From contig SBGU01000007.1 of NCBI GenBank assembly GCA_006226495.1, forward strand, positions 62,001 to 126,000: DNA of 64,000 bases. Reading direction: 5' to 3'. Below, in pieces: positions 63,043 to 64,000 of the stretch. This DNA comes from Alphaproteobacteria bacterium (GTDB lineage: Bacteria; Pseudomonadota; Alphaproteobacteria; Sphingomonadales; Kordiimonadaceae). Position 1 is the first letter of the stretch; each line of letters starts with the position of its first letter. The position numbers and the translations under genes are program-made. The notes under the pieces are model-generated. The model had not been told where the DNA came from. It made no database searches and saw nothing but the letters and a program-made list of their open reading frames with translations.

Positions 63043-63696
63043 TCAGGCTTCGGCCTGTTCCCGATCCTGACAATAGGCCGTGATCAGGGTATCGGCAATT
63101 TCGGCGGCGGCTTCGACATGCGCCACATCCACATTCAGGCCATACAGCACAAAATAGATGCGGCGTGTCGCTTCTGTAACGGCTGTGCGGCCGCTATCGG
63201 AAAACGGGCTGCCAAACGGGCCCTTGTCGTCGAACAGCACCGGCAGGCCTTCAAGGTTTATGGCACCGCGCCCGACGCCGTCATAGTTTTCGCCTTCAAG
63301 GCCGACACGCAACAGCATGTCGCCTTCCACCTTGTCGGCGTCGTAACAGCCGACCGGCAGGCCGGTGACCAGGGATACAAGGTTGCCGCTGTCGACCACA
63401 TTATTGACCGCATACAGACCCTTGCCGGCGACCACACGGCGGGTCAGCGCCTCGGACGACGGGCGGTACCGGCTCGGGTCCTTGCCGGTCAGCTTGAAGG
63501 CCATGCGCACGGCGGCGATCACGGGGTCGGTGCTGGCGGCTTCGCCCATCAGTTCCTCCATGCGCATGTCGCAACCTTCCTTGACCGACAGTTTCAGCCC
63601 CTCGCTTGCGGGTGCCACCGCTACGTCATAGTCCAGCATGCCCACATGGACCGGAAAACCCATTCCGGCAAACGCCGGGTCGATCAGAAACGCCAT
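63043..63696 (-). CDS. B3/B4-domain protein (PheRS beta-subunit-like tRNA-binding fold)
   Basis: 217 residues from ATG 63696, with GGGAG 7 nt upstream. The motifs TGKDPSRYRPSSEALTRRV, GLYAVNNVVDSGNLVSL and GCYDADKVEGD are those of the B3/B4 domain (PF03483, COG3382), related to the editing domain of phenylalanyl-tRNA synthetase beta. Stand-alone forms may edit or deacylate tRNA or bind amino-acid-like ligands. Cytoplasmic. The last 300 bp of the window follow its leader. Confidence 0.87.
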   Translation of the reverse strand: MAFLIDPAFAGMGFPVHVGMLDYDVAVAPASEGLKLSVKEGCDMRMEELMGEAASTDPVIAAVRMAFKLTGKDPSRYRPSSEALTRRVVAGKGLYAVNNVVDSGNLVSLVTGLPVGCYDADKVEGDMLLRVGLEGENYDGVGRGAINLEGLPVLFDDKGPFGSPFSDSGRTAVTEATRRIYFVLYGLNVDVAHVEAAAEIADTLITAYCQDREQAEA

Positions 63697-64000
63697 AGAA
63701 TACTCCCTTTGCCGCCCCAGCCTAGCCTGCCCCGGCGTGCCATGAAAGGGCCGAACACGGATATTTGGCACAAGGCATCTTGCCGTTTCCCGTCCGCCAT
63801 GTTCAGGCGACGTTCAGCGGCCATGGGGCAGGGTGGGCACGGACTGGCAGGTAGGCGCATTTCCCTGCCATTCAGCGACCGCGGCCTGTTGGAGCACAGC
63901 CCGTGGTATGCTGGCCGCCCCGGTTCCGGCCGGGGCGGCTTCCCTTATTGGCAGGTTGCCCGCGACAGGCTGTAAGATTCGCTGTGGGTGCCGCTCGACA
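63697..64000. other. Non-coding end of window
   Basis: No supported gene is visible here. The only clear structure is a perfect 10-bp stem, GCCGCCCCGG and CCGGGGCGGC, with a 6-nt loop at 63914-63939, followed by TTCCCTT on the plus strand. It could be a weak terminator or leader structure of a gene beyond the edge. Confidence 0.5.

Overview
The window is about 63-66% GC by eye, is densely packed with genes, and reads as chromosome of an alphaproteobacterium. The diagnostic clusters are: chvI-chvG-hprK-rapZ-EIIA(Man)-HPr-ahcY-metK; divL-tsaE-murU-addB-addA-trxA; and trpF-trpB-trpA-accD-folC. A DivL-type kinase carrying Tyr in place of the phospho-acceptor His, a short (single-domain) HPr kinase and two PAS_5-type proteins also fit this class. 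I cannot fix the genus. I see no rRNA, tRNA, CRISPR array, insertion sequence, phage or conjugative gene.

Region 1-16 kb: a truncated MarR-type regulator with a well-defined operator/promoter, an SH3-like exported protein, a 2-hydroxyacid dehydrogenase, lepA, a single-pass membrane protein of unknown function, a serine hydrolase divergent from a winged-helix/TPR regulator, an EAL phosphodiesterase with a decayed GGDEF domain, an S9 peptidase, an exported amidohydrolase and an exosortase-A-type O-glycosylation ligase. Region 15.6-18.7 kb is a complete phage-shock module: pspF facing a sigma-54 promoter, an undescribed 55-residue Arg-rich ORF, then pspA, pspB and pspC, closed by a terminator.

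Region 18.8-34 kb is accessory metabolism and transport: two PAS_5 paralogues, an MFS carrier, sufE, an NSS Na+ symporter, an alpha-carbonic anhydrase overlapping a SPOR lipoprotein, a MocR regulator divergent from a flavin split-barrel/DUF1272/GNAT operon, a sulfotransferase, an EamA exporter divergent from an Lrp/AsnC regulator, a 164-bp tandem duplication carrying REP-like inverted repeats, a J-domain protein, a 3-methyladenine glycosylase, a TerB-like protein and a lower-GC patch with a small membrane ORF.

Region 34-45.6 kb: pckA and the ChvI/ChvG system are divergent around twin palindromic operators. ChvIG is followed by the PTS-like HprK/EIIA/HPr relay and RapZ, linking envelope/acid sensing to carbon status. 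ahcY and metK (SAM cycle) follow behind a palindrome that overlaps the likely promoter. divL then begins behind a 13-bp hairpin that buries its ribosome-binding site.

Region 45.6-64 kb: tsaE, murU, addB, addA and trxA run on the plus strand with overlapping start/stop codons; the amgK gene often found between tsaE and murU is absent. After a truncated haemoglobin, the minus strand carries a TolB-like/TM2 fusion, trpF, trpB, trpA, accD, folC and a cupin. A crotonase, an M1-peptidase-like protein that has lost its HExxH motif, and a B3/B4-domain protein complete the window. I found no clear new multi-gene system. The best leads are the psp-linked micro-ORF, the pseudo-M1 protein, the TolB-TM2 fusion, the missing amgK and the divL leader hairpin.
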